DNA from: Tetrahymena elliotti 4EA
Lineage: Eukaryota > Ciliophora > Oligohymenophorea > Hymenostomatida > Tetrahymenidae
NCBI GenBank assembly: GCA_000231825.2
Contig: JH720303.1
Coordinates: forward strand, 1,140,574 to 1,204,573
Reading direction: 5' to 3'
DNA: 64,000 nucleotides
The notes beneath the pieces were generated by a model. The model searched no databases. It saw only the letters and a list, made by a program, of their open reading frames with translations, and was not told the DNA's origin. A program made the position numbers and the translations under genes. Shown here in pieces: positions 25,601-38,500 of the stretch. The stretch's first letter is position 1; each line of letters opens with the position of its first letter.

Positions 25601-26508
25601 GGTGCTGATGGACTTATTAAAATATGGAATACTAAAAAATAGACTTGCTTAAACACCTTGAATAAACATTAAGGAAAAATATGGGCTCTAGATATTTCTG
25701 CTTATGATTAAAATGGTAAAATTATAAAACTTAAAAATACATTAAATTAAAATTAATTTAACTAAAAGGTAAATAATATATGCTCACTGGTGGTAATGAT
25801 TCTAACTTCTTCATGTGGGAAGATATAACGAAAGAAGAAGAGCTTAAAAAGAAAGAAGAAGAACATGAAGTTCTTATATAATAAGATAACTTCAAATAAC
25901 TTATCAGAAATAAAGATTATGTAAATGCTGTTAAGCTAGCTTTTAGATTCAATTTCGTTTCTAAATTCCATCAAGCTTTGGAGTTAATGTTCCATAAAAA
26001 AGATTTCAAGAATGAAATTATTTATAGTGAAAGTGAAATGAAATAAATAAAGAGTAATAACGAAGAAGATGAAGAATTTGAAAAAAGTATTCATGACTTA
26101 GTTACTAATTTAATTGAACTTGATATTAATAAGTTGTTAGTTTACATTAGAGATCTTAATACTATGCAAAAATCATCTAAAGTTGCTCAAAGACTCCTTA
26201 ATTATGTTCTTAGATCAATTCCAATTGATGACTATTAAGAAATTTCAAAGAAGTTTAAAGTTCCTAAAAAACCTTCTAAAAAAGATCAAGAAGAACTCAC
26301 AAAAATACCCAATGATTCTGACAAGTCTGAATTCGAATAGCTACTTCAAGTCATAACAAGCTATTCTAAGAGACATGCAGAGCGTATGGAGCGTTTTATT
26401 AAAAAATCATATTACCTTGATTTTGTTCTTAAAAAAATAGATCTTTTGTCTATTTAAGACGAACAAGATAATAAAAAAGAACTTAATAAATCTGAAGCTA
26501 CTAAGTGA
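22604..26508 (+). CDS. UTP13: UTP13/TBL3, WD40 subunit of the small-subunit processome
   Basis: Nucleolar WD40 protein of the UTP-B complex, needed for early 18S rRNA processing. A Lys/Asn/Gln then strongly acidic N-terminal extension of about 290 residues precedes the family domain, which begins [20 protein letters not shown]. Two beta-propellers follow, with repeats such as [43 protein letters not shown] and [14 protein letters not shown]. The C-terminus ([20 protein letters not shown]) matches the Utp13-specific helical domain, which separates it from other WD40 proteins. About eight short introns are spread through the propeller part, and exon joins are inferred from repeat continuity. 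TGA is at 26506-26508. The acidic extension is long for the family. Convergent with HAT1. Confidence 0.88.
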
Positions 26509-26936
26509 GCTTGAAACAAATAAAAATTTTAATAATAATTCAAAGTTTTAAGTAATTAAAGTAAACAATAACTTTTCATTTACAAATCATAAATTTAAGA
26601 ACTCTTATAATTTCCTTAAATTTATTTATAATCTGAATTTATATGAAACCATTTTATAAATCTGTATTTCAAAAATATTTCTAAAATCTTCAATTATACT
26701 TTAGTTCCTTAATTTTTAATATTTTTAATTAAAAATATTTTTTTGATTACTTTTTACAATTTAATTGAATTAATAAAAATATAATTTAATTTATATTATC
26801 TGCATTATAAATTTGTTAAAGTAGATAAAAAAATAAAATTTAAAGAAAATAAAAAATATTGAGATTATGTTTAAAAAATAAATGAAAGATAGTAAAGAAA
26901 AAAAATAATGATATTTAATTTGCTTTTATAAAAAAC
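26509..26936. other. Short convergent intergenic gap
   Basis: Separates the 3' ends of UTP13 and HAT1. Pure AT-rich spacer with no feature seen. Confidence 0.6.
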
Positions 26937-28364
26937 TCAAATTTTTAATTTTTAAAGTACATTATTATATTATTCTAATGTTTATTCATATTCTTCTAAA
27001 TAGAAAGCATCATTAGGCTCTAATTGCTTCTTTTACTCAATGATAGCCTATACATCTATTTTTACTGTCTTGTTATCAAAAATTATAAAAGGAACTTTTC
27101 TTTGAGTTCTAACTTCGTTTATATCTTTTCTATATTTAATAAAGTGCCCTCTGTACCTATCCATTAGCTATTTATTTGATTAATCTAGTTTGCTAAGCAT
27201 CAAAATTTCAAAAATTCTTTAAATTTAATATTTAGGAATTTTAGTAGCTTGAGTAATTTCTTTTTCTTTATCTATTTTGATTCCTTCAAGCTAAAGAATA
27301 CCTCTAATGGTTTTAGGGCGGATTGCTTCAACCCATTCCCAAAATTGACCATCAATAACTAATTTAGTTTCTATGATATCTCTAACTATTTGATATTCAG
27401 GAGATGGGTCTTCTACAGTTAATTCTAAGCATTTACTATCTTCTTGAGCAGTTTTATAGTGGCAATTCAAAAGCTCTGTTGCAAGACCTAATCTTTAGAA
27501 AATAGGTAGTACAACAATCTAGGAAACTTAATGTCTAGATTTATTAATGTTAAACATGTATTCATATTTATTAGTGAAACCAGCAAATGTGTACATTCCA
27601 TTCTTGTCGACATGGAAAATAACGAAGTGATGCCAATATTCATTATCTTCAATATAAGATCCTACTTCGATAAAGAATTTAGCAAAAACTTGCATACGCT
27701 TTTTATAATCTGAGAATTCTGGGTGTTTTTAAGTATTACAATAATATATTTCAAACTTTTCTCCATTTTTAGCAGTAATTTCTTTAAATTTATCTCCAAT
27801 AGGCTTAAATGATTTCTCTTGAGCAACATACTAATTAAACTCTTTGCGTTTCTAACAAAAATCACTGATAAAACAGTTATCACGAAGCTTTTGTAAAAAG
27901 TCCTCATGCTATTTCATCTTTTTTCCATAAGAGTATTCAACTAATGTATGAAGAGAGCCTGATAGCATATAAATGTTAATTTATAAATCTTCATATCCTT
28001 CTATTTCTTCTTCTTAGCCATAGATCTAGTGAACATAGTTAGGTTTGAAAAGCATATCCTTTTTAAATAGAGGATTTAAATCATTTTCTTCCTAAACAAA
28101 TTTAATATTCAAAGCATCATATGCTAAACTGCACCCTTCTCTTGCCTTTAATTCTTCTTCTTCATCTTCCTCATCATTTTCTCCTTTTGAATCATCTTCG
28201 CCATCTTCTCCTATGTCTTAGTCTACTTTTTTTTTATTCTTTTTTTACCCTTTTTGCTACTTTTCCTATTCTTGGAATTCCATAGCTAATTTCATTAGCT
28301 TTTACATTCCATCTGGTCCTTCAAATTATGAAAGATCAATTTTTTGTTTTTTTTTGTCAGACAT
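26937..28364 (-). CDS. HAT1: HAT1, type B histone acetyltransferase catalytic subunit
   Basis: Intronless, 475 residues. HAT1 acetylates newly made histone H4 (Lys5 and Lys12) before nuclear import and chromatin assembly. The N-terminus is charged (Lys-rich then EDGEDD/EEDEEEE) and the conserved HAT1 N-domain follows. The acetyl-CoA site is RHQVSQIVVLPIFQRLGLAT, with the Q-x-x-G-x-A signature starting at residue 290. The diagnostic HAT1 segment ELTVEDPSPEYQIVRD lies about 25 residues later and contains the expected acidic residues. The C-terminal helical domain is complete, ending at TGA 26939-26937. Many Gln codons are TAA or TAG. The gene is divergent from the giant Virilizer-like gene across 1.1 kb. 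Assignment is by family motifs and is firm. Confidence 0.9.
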
Positions 28365-29509
28365 TTAGAAACAGCTTTATTTATTTATTTTTTCTACTTA
28401 CTAAATTTACTTGGTTTTCAACTTATTTTAATAATAACAAAAACTGGATAATATATTTGATATATTTTCACTAAGAAATTTTTTAAATTTTGTCTTAAAA
28501 AATTTTTTGCGCAATCTGAAAAGATATATTTTCATGATGTTCATTCATACGCGCCAACTTAATAACATTTATTGAAGCATTCATATCGTCACTAAAAATA
28601 ATTGAATGCTTTTTTGTTCACATGATATTTATTATATTTTTAAGTTAAGAAATTAAAAAGTCTAGATTGTTTAGAGAGTTAATAATATACTAAATATGGT
28701 GAATATATAGTGACCTTGAAGGATTCAGGGATAATTTAAAGGTATTTAAATAAAATATATTCCTAAAATCAGATTTAGTTTATTTTTCAAGAATTTATGT
28801 TTTATATATTAAATGAAAAACTAATCAGGAAAATTATTAAATTTTTTAGATATTTTTTTGATTTAAATAAAATTAATAACAATTTCTGTTAATCAAAAAT
28901 TAGTATTTAATAAATAATAATTTTTATAATTATTAAAAATAATAAATAAGTCACTTATTAAATTTTATAAAAATTTGAAAATCTAACCTTCCAAAAATAA
29001 GAATTATTTTTATTCAATAAAAGATATTTTTTATAAATGACATTAAATAGTAATAATTATTAATACTTCATATAATTATATATAATTTAAGCTGTATTAG
29101 TTTAGAAAGATTAGAATATATAAAGAACAATAAAATAATTTAATTAGATTTGAAATAAGATACAAAAAGAGTGTTCGTTTAATAAAAATATTGAAAACAA
29201 TAAGTAAGAATGAAAAATATTGTTATGAATATTGTTAGTAGCTTATGAAATTTTATAAACAAATTACTAAAAACATCTAGCAAAAATTAGTATTTAAGGA
29301 CAACACAGTTTGTTAATTGATTTCTTTTCTTATAATGAAAATAACAAGAAAAATATAAAAATAAAATTTACAAAAATTAATTAATAATAAGTATTAGAGA
29401 CTCATTTTATCAAATTAAAAGCAATCAATTAAATAAAAAGTTTAAAGCATAAACCCTTTAATTAGTATAAAATAATTAATTTAAAGAAATTTGAAAGGGA
29501 ATTAAAAAA
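28365..29509. other. Divergent AT-rich intergenic region
   Basis: Holds the presumed promoters of HAT1 and the Virilizer-like gene. No coding frame, repeat family or RNA gene recognised. Confidence 0.55.
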
Positions 29510-32500
29510 ATGGAAAACTTTAAACCATAAAATTAAGGTACTATCAAGAATTAAACTTAAAAAAAATAGATTTTGCAATTATTTCTTAAATACCATATTT
29601 GAAATTATTATTAATGGAATTTTATAATATCTAGTCTCTCTTCTATTCTTCGATAATATAGATCACTAGCAATCTAGAAGCTTGAGCAAAGGTGATTAAT
29701 CTCAAGGTAAACATGCTTATATTTATTTAATTTATTCTTAAGAAGCCATCTTAGCAACAATACTATATTAAAATATGTAAATGCATAAATAAAATAATTT
29801 TAGAAAGGGATGAAAAAGAACTTAAAAATATATTAAAAGGGAGTAAATTGTAAAAAAAATATTAATAAAATAATTAGGAAATAGAAAAGTGTGTGATGAA
29901 ATAGAATTTACATAACCTGTCAGAGTTAATTTGATTCGTATTGTTAAACCAAACAGTGAAGTACACTAGTTATTAAAGCCTTTAAAAACTGTTACTGATA
30001 AAGAAGGTCAGTTTAAGAATTTAGAAATATTTTTTAAAGATCTCTCTGTACCTAATGATAAATATTGCATGTTGATTAATGCTAAGACTATCACAGAAAG
30101 TAAAAATCTAAATCATGATGTGTTGGTTCCAATTCCTTAAGGGGTAATTATATTTTTACAATAAACAGTTAGTATTTAATAACAGATAATAAGAAAAGCT
30201 TAGCAAATATGAAATAAAATTTAAGTTTAAGAGCAAATTTGATTTAAGCATTATGATCTAATAATAAATTTTTAGGTTTTTATGGATCCTATTTGGAAAG
30301 ATAATCAAAGATATTTAAGCTTTTTTAACAATTTAAAGAAGATATTTTAGTTAAATGAATTGAAAAAAAGCTAATATCAAAGACATATTTGATTGAGAAC
30401 TTATTTTATTCTTAAAAAATAGATATATACAAATTAGTTAGTGTTAAGGGGAGAATATACAAAATTAACTGTTTGCGTCTACGGAGATGTTCTTTAAGAA
30501 TAAGAAATTAATGATTTATGTCCTCTTTACAATAAAACTTTTGACCTTGATCTTTTACCGTAAAATATAAACTTAAATTAGTATTAAAATTAGATATTAG
30601 GATTTTTTTGGGTGTGATGTTATTTAGAAAGGCAATATCTTCAACAAATAAATCATATTAATTAGGGATCTATCTATTGTCTAAACATTATAAAATAATA
30701 TTTATCATATTATTTACAAAAAATAGATAAAAGAAATCTTTTGATGAAGAGCAAGAAAGAAAAAATAAAATAATAGGAGAAAATGAAAATATTAAAATAT
30801 AAAGATTAGAAAATGCTCATAAGATTATTTAAAATATTTTCTAAAAGAATAATTATCATATTTCATATGAGTAGATTTAGCCTAATATACTGATTGAAAA
30901 GCAAGATCCCAAAGAAAAGGAAATATTAACTTAGCATATTAATGAATTAGTTGGAGAAATTAATCGTTTAACTGCCTAAAATGAAGAAGAATTAAAGCAA
31001 AATCTTCATATTTACAGATAAAAATTATAATAGTTGGCTGGACACTTATAGACAGTAATATTTACTAATTAAAATGATTATTTATATATATTTTAATTAA
31101 TAAACTATGAAAATAGCTTCTCAAATAAAATGAAGAGCAGCTACATGATTCTGCACATTTTGAAGGATAAGTTTCTATTCATAGAGATATTCCTCCTTCT
31201 GTAGTTTAGATTTGTTTATAAACACTAAATGATTCACCAAGTGACTATATAAGAGGTCTTGATTTAGCTTTATAGCTTATAAGTTCTTATGATCATGCTA
31301 TTGAATTTATTGAAAATGAAGGATTAACAAAAATTTATAAAATTTTGAGGTATAATGAAGAAGATAATCATCACTTTGTATTTTCTTCAATGAAAATGAA
31401 AGCACTAGAAGTTATAAATGCAGCTATTACTTACAAGTAAGGTGCCTATAGCTTTTTGAATTATTGCATTTAGGAATTCTAAAAGTAAAAAGAAGGTTCC
31501 TCCTAAATTGAAGATGAGTAAGATATTCCTACAAGCAGTAGATTAGATTTAGATAGAGAAAATAGTATACGTGAAAGAGAAGATAGAAGTGAAAAATCAG
31601 AGAAATAAAAAGACAGAAAGGAAGATAAAAAAGAGAAAAGAGTATTTAATGTTACACTTTTAAAATTATTGTAAAAATAGTTTATAATAAAAAAAGGATG
31701 GAAGCGAAAGCAAGAGTAGATCAAGATCAAGAAAGAAAGATAAGAAAAAGAAAGAAAAGAAATCACACAAAAGTGAGAAAAAAGATAAAGATGGCAAGAA
31801 GAGATCTAAATCAAGTAGATCTAAAGAAAAGGAAAAAGATAAAAGAAAGAGCAAGAAAAATAAAAGAAGTGATAGACGCCATTCCAAGTCTTCTTCTAAA
31901 TCAAGGTCAGAATCTCGCAGTAATAGTTACAAGAAATACTAAGATGACTCAACAGCAAATACTAGTGTCAATAGCAAGAGATATAATGACAAAAAGGATA
32001 GAAGTGGTAATTAAAGTTCAAATAAGAACCAAAGTGGTAGCTATAAGGAAAGTTCTAAAGAATAAAATAACTATAACTCTAGCAACAATCTTTCTCAAAA
32101 CAATAATGGTAATTAAATTTTGTAAGTAACAAAATAAGTTAAAATTAAAACTTAATTTAAAGATAATAACAATTAAGAAGATAAGGATAATGATATTTAG
32201 TTGTGTTTGGAAAAAGGTTATTAGATAATACTTTATGAAATAACTAAGCATACTCAAAATGACTAGATTTTGCGTGCTTGTAAGCAAATTCTCCATAAAT
32301 CGTTGATGTGTTTCTATTTAGACAAAATAGAAAAAACTGTTTAGGATGACTTAATTAACTGCTCTTATGCAGGGAGTGGATTATTAATAAATGAAAACAT
32401 GAATATAGAATCCAATCAAGATGGTCAAGATGACTAAGAAACTATTGAAAGAAAGAAAAAGTAAGTAAAATACAATACCTTCATCCTCAATTTAAATAAA

Positions 32501-35500
32501 GTTGCTCTTGATATTCAATTTTACTTGACAAAACTTCTTGCAGTCGTTAAGGAATAAACTCTTGTTAATGGGTAACTCTCTTCAGGTTCAACTTTTGAGG
32601 AAATCATGAATAAAAATTTCATGTCAGACAAGAAAAGATAAATTTAAAAATTCTCCAGCTTGAAGGATGTGATCAAATCAGATCTTCACACATTGAATAA
32701 TGAGAATATTCGTTTTATCAATTAGATGAAACTTTTCCCTTCTCTCTTAATTATTTTGGTAAAATTCATTTACTTCTTATCAATAAATATTCATTTAATA
32801 CTATAAAATAAATTAGACATCACCTCATCTCAAGGAGAGTAAAGAATTTGGAAAAATATTTATTAACTGCTATAATATAATTGCTCATCTTCTATCGTGC
32901 AGAGGAAGTATTCTTATTTTCAGTAAAAATAAAGAAGTCTTGAAAACTCTCATTCAAGTTTTGGATTAATTGTAAAGCCCCTTAAAAGATTTCCAACAAA
33001 AGTTTTAAATTGATGGATATTACTTGAACGAATTCAATTTCTCAAGCCACTTTAGTGATAGAATGAGCTTTGATTAATGTATCATGAATAATGATAGCTT
33101 TTTAACTCAAAATAGAGATAAATTATCTGACTAACAATATGAAAATATATTGATTGCCCTACTTTCTAAATAGCTCAGTTATATTATGAAATATTTTGTA
33201 TAACTTGTTAATACAATCAACTAAATATATGTCAAAATGTTAGCCACAGAAAATGATTTAGAAATGGTTTAGCTTCTCTCTGATATATCTACTATTTCTT
33301 CTAAATCAAATGTTTCTCAAATAGCTTTAAACAAATTTTTGCTTAATAATTTTGTCATGGATGCAGTTTTTAATCTCTTCAATGTCTAAGAAGCTGAGCA
33401 TCTCATCCAGCGTCAAGTTGAGGTCAGTATAATATGTGTTATCTTATATAATGGTAAGGTTTATTTAGTACATACGATATATTAAAAATTATTTAATGAA
33501 TAGCTCTGGTCTTTGATAATGGTGTACTAACAATTTTATATGCCAACTAAATTTTTGTGAACTTAATTAAGATAAATAATTTTTTGGGAGGTAATCAATA
33601 AGAATTTGAATCAAATAGAGAGTTGAGAGTAAAAATTACTAAATAGTTTAAGATAAATAATAATAATTAATTTTTTAATAACAGATTTATGCTAACTTAC
33701 TTATCAATTACATGTTCCCACTTGAAATATTTATGGATGAAGCAAAGAGGGGATTTTCGGGTTTAGCAAACGAATTAAAGAAAAAGAGTTTCTTCACAGA
33801 AGATGACGAAAAGAATATCAACATCAAATCATAAATAGAAAAACATTATAATATTGAAAAATGTAAAAGAGATTTTTTGAGAAATAAAATAATTTTGTTA
33901 ATAAAAAAATAAAAATAAAAAATAGAGGTAAGCATTAAAGAATTCAGAGAAAACTTCTTAAAATATGGTAACTTAGATGAGCCAGACCAGAATCTGATAT
34001 TTATTGATGTTTCATTGAAGATTTTCAATCTGCTTGTATAAAACTTAAACTATTATATTAAAATACTTTTATTTATTAATATATAAACTACTATTACTTT
34101 TTCTACTACTTTTCTACTTCTGCTACTACTTACTGCCACGACAGCCACATACTTACTTACTTAATCTTATAATTTCTTAATTACTTCTCCACACACTACT
34201 CTCTAATTCATTTATTCATTTATTTGCATTTAGAATCAACAAAGAATTTTCTTTATTCCACAAACACTTTTCATTACATTTAATTTACTTACATAGTTAC
34301 TTGCAAAACTCATCCCTAAAAATATAAAATTGCTTATTTTTCCTACCTAAAAAAATCAATGAATTCATTGCTCATTCTTTTTCTTTTATTTATTAATTAT
34401 CATAATGATTTATGATTCAAAATAACTTAATTAGTAAAAGATTTTTAATTATAATAGAAGCTTACCAAACTAAAACATTTATTTTATTCAAATCGCTATT
34501 TTTACTTCTTCTATTTCTTCCTCTTCTCAAAATATTATTTAGGCAATTCACAAAATTAAAAATAGAACCTTTAGCTAAATTTGAGATTTTTAATTTAAAA
34601 TTTACAAATATTTTTTTTCTTCCTCTTTATATCAATGTAAAAAATAGTTCTCACTCTTTTTGAGAGCCTCTTTGTAAAATTAATATAAGAATAGCTATTG
34701 AAATGAAGATGATCAAATAATTTATTAAAAAATGAATTAAATTGGATGATTCGTTATATTTTAGAGAAGGATAAAGCACATATTAAATGATTAAAAGAAA
34801 GATAAAGGAAGGAGAAGCTATTTAATTTAGATATTTATTTGAGTGATCAAAGAGTAAAGAGTGAATAGCAAATTAAGCACTAATTTATAAAAGAAGATGG
34901 AACATTTTAAATGAGAAATATAGTTTATATATTTTATCTATTTTTATTTGAAAATGTTTAAATTAATAACTTATATATTTTATATTATTAAATAAAGATA
35001 ACTTACAATAAAAATGTATTTTTTAACTACTACGATAGCGGTCTTATGTCTAATTTTGATCACCTTGCTAAGAATTTAACATCCTTAACTTCTTTCTTCA
35101 CAATCAAGGTAAATCTTTATTCAAAAATCATAAATGCTCTTGGAATTATTTCTTCACTAGCTCATTCAAATTATTTTATTTTTTATTTTATTAAATAAAA
35201 TAGAGCATAGGTCCTGAAAATCTTTTCAGAAAGTATCATTATAAACCAAGAATTATTAATTAATACAGTTCAGTCCTTAAAAAGCTTATTCACATCTTTG
35301 TCTAAAGATTCCAGTATAAAGGAGGTTTCTAACCCAAAGAAAGATCTTCTGCAATTTAATCAAAGCCTTCTAACTTACTTTTACCTGGCTAACATGGTGG
35401 CTTACATTCTGCTCCTATCCCACCTCCTTTACCTAACTCATAAAACTAAGCTGGCTATAATTCCAATTTAAATTAGAATTAAGCTCAAAATTCTGAAAAA

Positions 35501-38500
35501 GACTATTTATTCAAATATGACTAATTCTTTATTGAATAAATAGAAATGATGATGCAATTATATACTACAGGATATTAACTTATTTAAAACAGCTTTGAGC
35601 TTAATTGTGTCTATTTAGATAAAAGTAACTGGTAGATCATATTTAGCAATATACTTAATTTTTATAAGCTTATATTTGATTGTACTCAAATCGAAAATTA
35701 TAATTCTAGCTCTTCCTAGAATAGCTAATCTAGCTAGAATAACAATCAAAATTTAGGATAAGGTTCAAACAATAATAACAACTCTTCAAATAATAACAGT
35801 TCAAATACTAATTTAAGTAAATTTATTTAGAGAATTGAAAAAGCATTTTACTCTTTCTAGTAGCAAATGGTCAATAAAATTGAAGATAGACCTGCTCTTT
35901 TGAACCTCCTAACTTCTATAATTGCTCTTTCTAAGTTTAATGGCAGTTAAGAATACATCCTCACTGCTATTATTGACAATTTCTAATATGAAAAGCTCTT
36001 AGAACTATAATTAGAAAGTAGAGAAACTCTCTTAGATACAGTATTCAATTATTATATTAACTTACACTCAAAACTTATCAAAAAAGAGACTGAATTCTTC
36101 TTTAAAGTTGTATTGAATTTCTATCATTACCCTACTACTTCTCAAATATGTGAAAAATTCACAGAAATGATTCAAAAACACTATACCTGCTTAAAGGAAA
36201 TAGTCTAAAAAGGTGACAAAAAGGTATAATTTTTTTATTTGTATGTATTAAAGTAATAAATCATTAAATTAATAATAAGGAAATAAGTGGATTCGAATAC
36301 AGAAAAGAAAATGACTAAATCATAGAAAACATGAGAAACTTACAAAAAATATGCTATTACCTCTTGCTATGCTGTAGCAATAGCGGTTTCTCAAACATTT
36401 TCCTATATAACCATGTTGATAATGAATTAATTAAAATTCTTCACACTACAAACTAACTAGAGGAACAATCTAGAGCAAAAACTAACAAAGATGTTCAATA
36501 TGCTTTATATGCATTGAAGAATGATTGTTTAAAAGTTTTTACTGTTTTGATGGATCATGAAATTGGTTTATCCTCATTGAATCCAAAACATAACTATTCT
36601 AAAAACTACTAATATTTGGTTGAGGATATTCCTTAAATATCACATTAATAAGAATTCTTTGAGTTAGTTGGAAGATAAAACCTTGAGATTCCTCAGTAGT
36701 TGCTTGATAAAATTCTTAAAAACTAATTCTTGAAGGGAGATGAATAACAAATGGAGGAAGAATAGAATGAAGAACCTGATTTCAACTAGGATGAAGAAGA
36801 AGATGAAAACCACATTTAAAAATCTTTACTTACAAATGATCCTAACATGCAATCAAACCTTATCTAATATGTTTAGAATGTCATTGATATTCTATAGGTA
36901 TCAAGTAAAAATCTTGTAGGCTAATTGATTATCCTTTATAAAGACTACATAGGTTATGCTTATAAGTCTAATCCTTCACTTAAGCTTACTAATCTCACTT
37001 TACAATTCATGCGTAACATCCTTCCTGCTAAAGGATTTACCATCTCTAATTTTATTTTATAACTCATGAAAATATTTGAGTCTTATCTTTTCTTCATATC
37101 TGAATTGACTATCCACCCTCTCACTTAATAATTTTTCTATTCTGAAAAGAGAAAAAATGCCATCAAAGTAAAATTTTAATCAAAAAATACATAAATATTT
37201 TATTCTTTTTCAATTATTTTTACAGACTTTAATTATTGATGAAACAATATTGAGTGAATTTAATTTTGAAGTTGATTCCAACAGTTCAAAGTCTAATGAA
37301 AATGGTAGAATTCTTGAGCAAATATTTAGCTTATTCGAGCTTTAAGTTGATGGCTTTATGTAAGAATTATTTGAATAATCATAATTTGAGCATAATCAAA
37401 ATGAGGAGACCATGGATTTACTCAACAGTCTCATGGAGCAATGTGAAAAATGTAAAGTCATTTTAGGCTACTTGAAAAATTATAGCTCTACTGTTGAAGA
37501 AAAGACAAAGAGCTCCCATGAAAAGAATCCTGATTTGCCCACTGAAATTCGTTAACCTGAAGAATGCTTCTAGGAAATAAATAGAGAAGAAGAAACTAAG
37601 ATAAACAAGTCTATTGAAATGATGAACCAGTTCCTTCATACATTTACTTAAAGTTTCATCTTAGACAGTAATGAATTAGAGAAAGTACAATCATTGAATC
37701 CTTGGCAACAAATACGTTTCTCAAACATTTTCAAAGAATTTTATGGATTCTAAGAATCTAAAGCAAATCATTACCTGTATAATTAACAAGAGCTTGTCTT
37801 GGACTTTTGCAATTTCTGGGATGCTGATATGATTTCTCATACAAATGATACATTCAATCTACAAGCAGTTGAATTAATTAAAAGAGAAAATACTTAAAAC
37901 AATTAAATGGACACTTTTTACTAAATATACAAGAGAAAATAATAATTAGTAGAATATATCACTTCTCATGCTGTCGCTTTCATCAACTAATTCGATTCTA
38001 ACCCAATTTCTATTTATTATTCTTCATATGGAAAGTGGGAAACAGATGTTACTCCTCTCAATGAAATTTTGCATCTTCAAAAGAGTAATTTTTTATTTAT
38101 TTTTTAATCATTTCATTTATTCCTTCATTCATTTACCAACACATAAACTAATTTGTAAAAATACCATATTATAAATAGAGAGACTTTTTAAGGAAAGCAA
38201 AAATAGAAATCCCATCACCAAGCATATTTTAGAAGCTGTTAAGGTTATTGTCAAACTCAAAAATAATACTTTACCTACTAACATGAATCCCTAAAATAAT
38301 CAAAATTCCTTAAGTAATGGAGTTAACAGTATGACCAATGCATAAATAAATATGGGGCAAGGAGTTATTAATATGGGCATCATAAATTCAAGTATTAACA
38401 ATCCTAACATGAATCTCAACTTAATAAAATCAAATTAACCAATCCCTATTCAAAATAATATGCAAAATCCTAATTAACCTAACAACCAACCTATTAACTA

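Noticed and set aside
31698..32129. Plus-strand Lys/Arg-rich frame out of phase with the Virilizer-like gene
   Set aside because: It is the +1 shadow of the RS-domain exon; the in-phase reading connects upstream and downstream exons.
34412..34663. 83-codon frame inside the 962-nt intron
   Set aside because: Leu/Phe/Ile/Lys composition of AT-rich noncoding DNA, no motif, and standard stops are not informative here.
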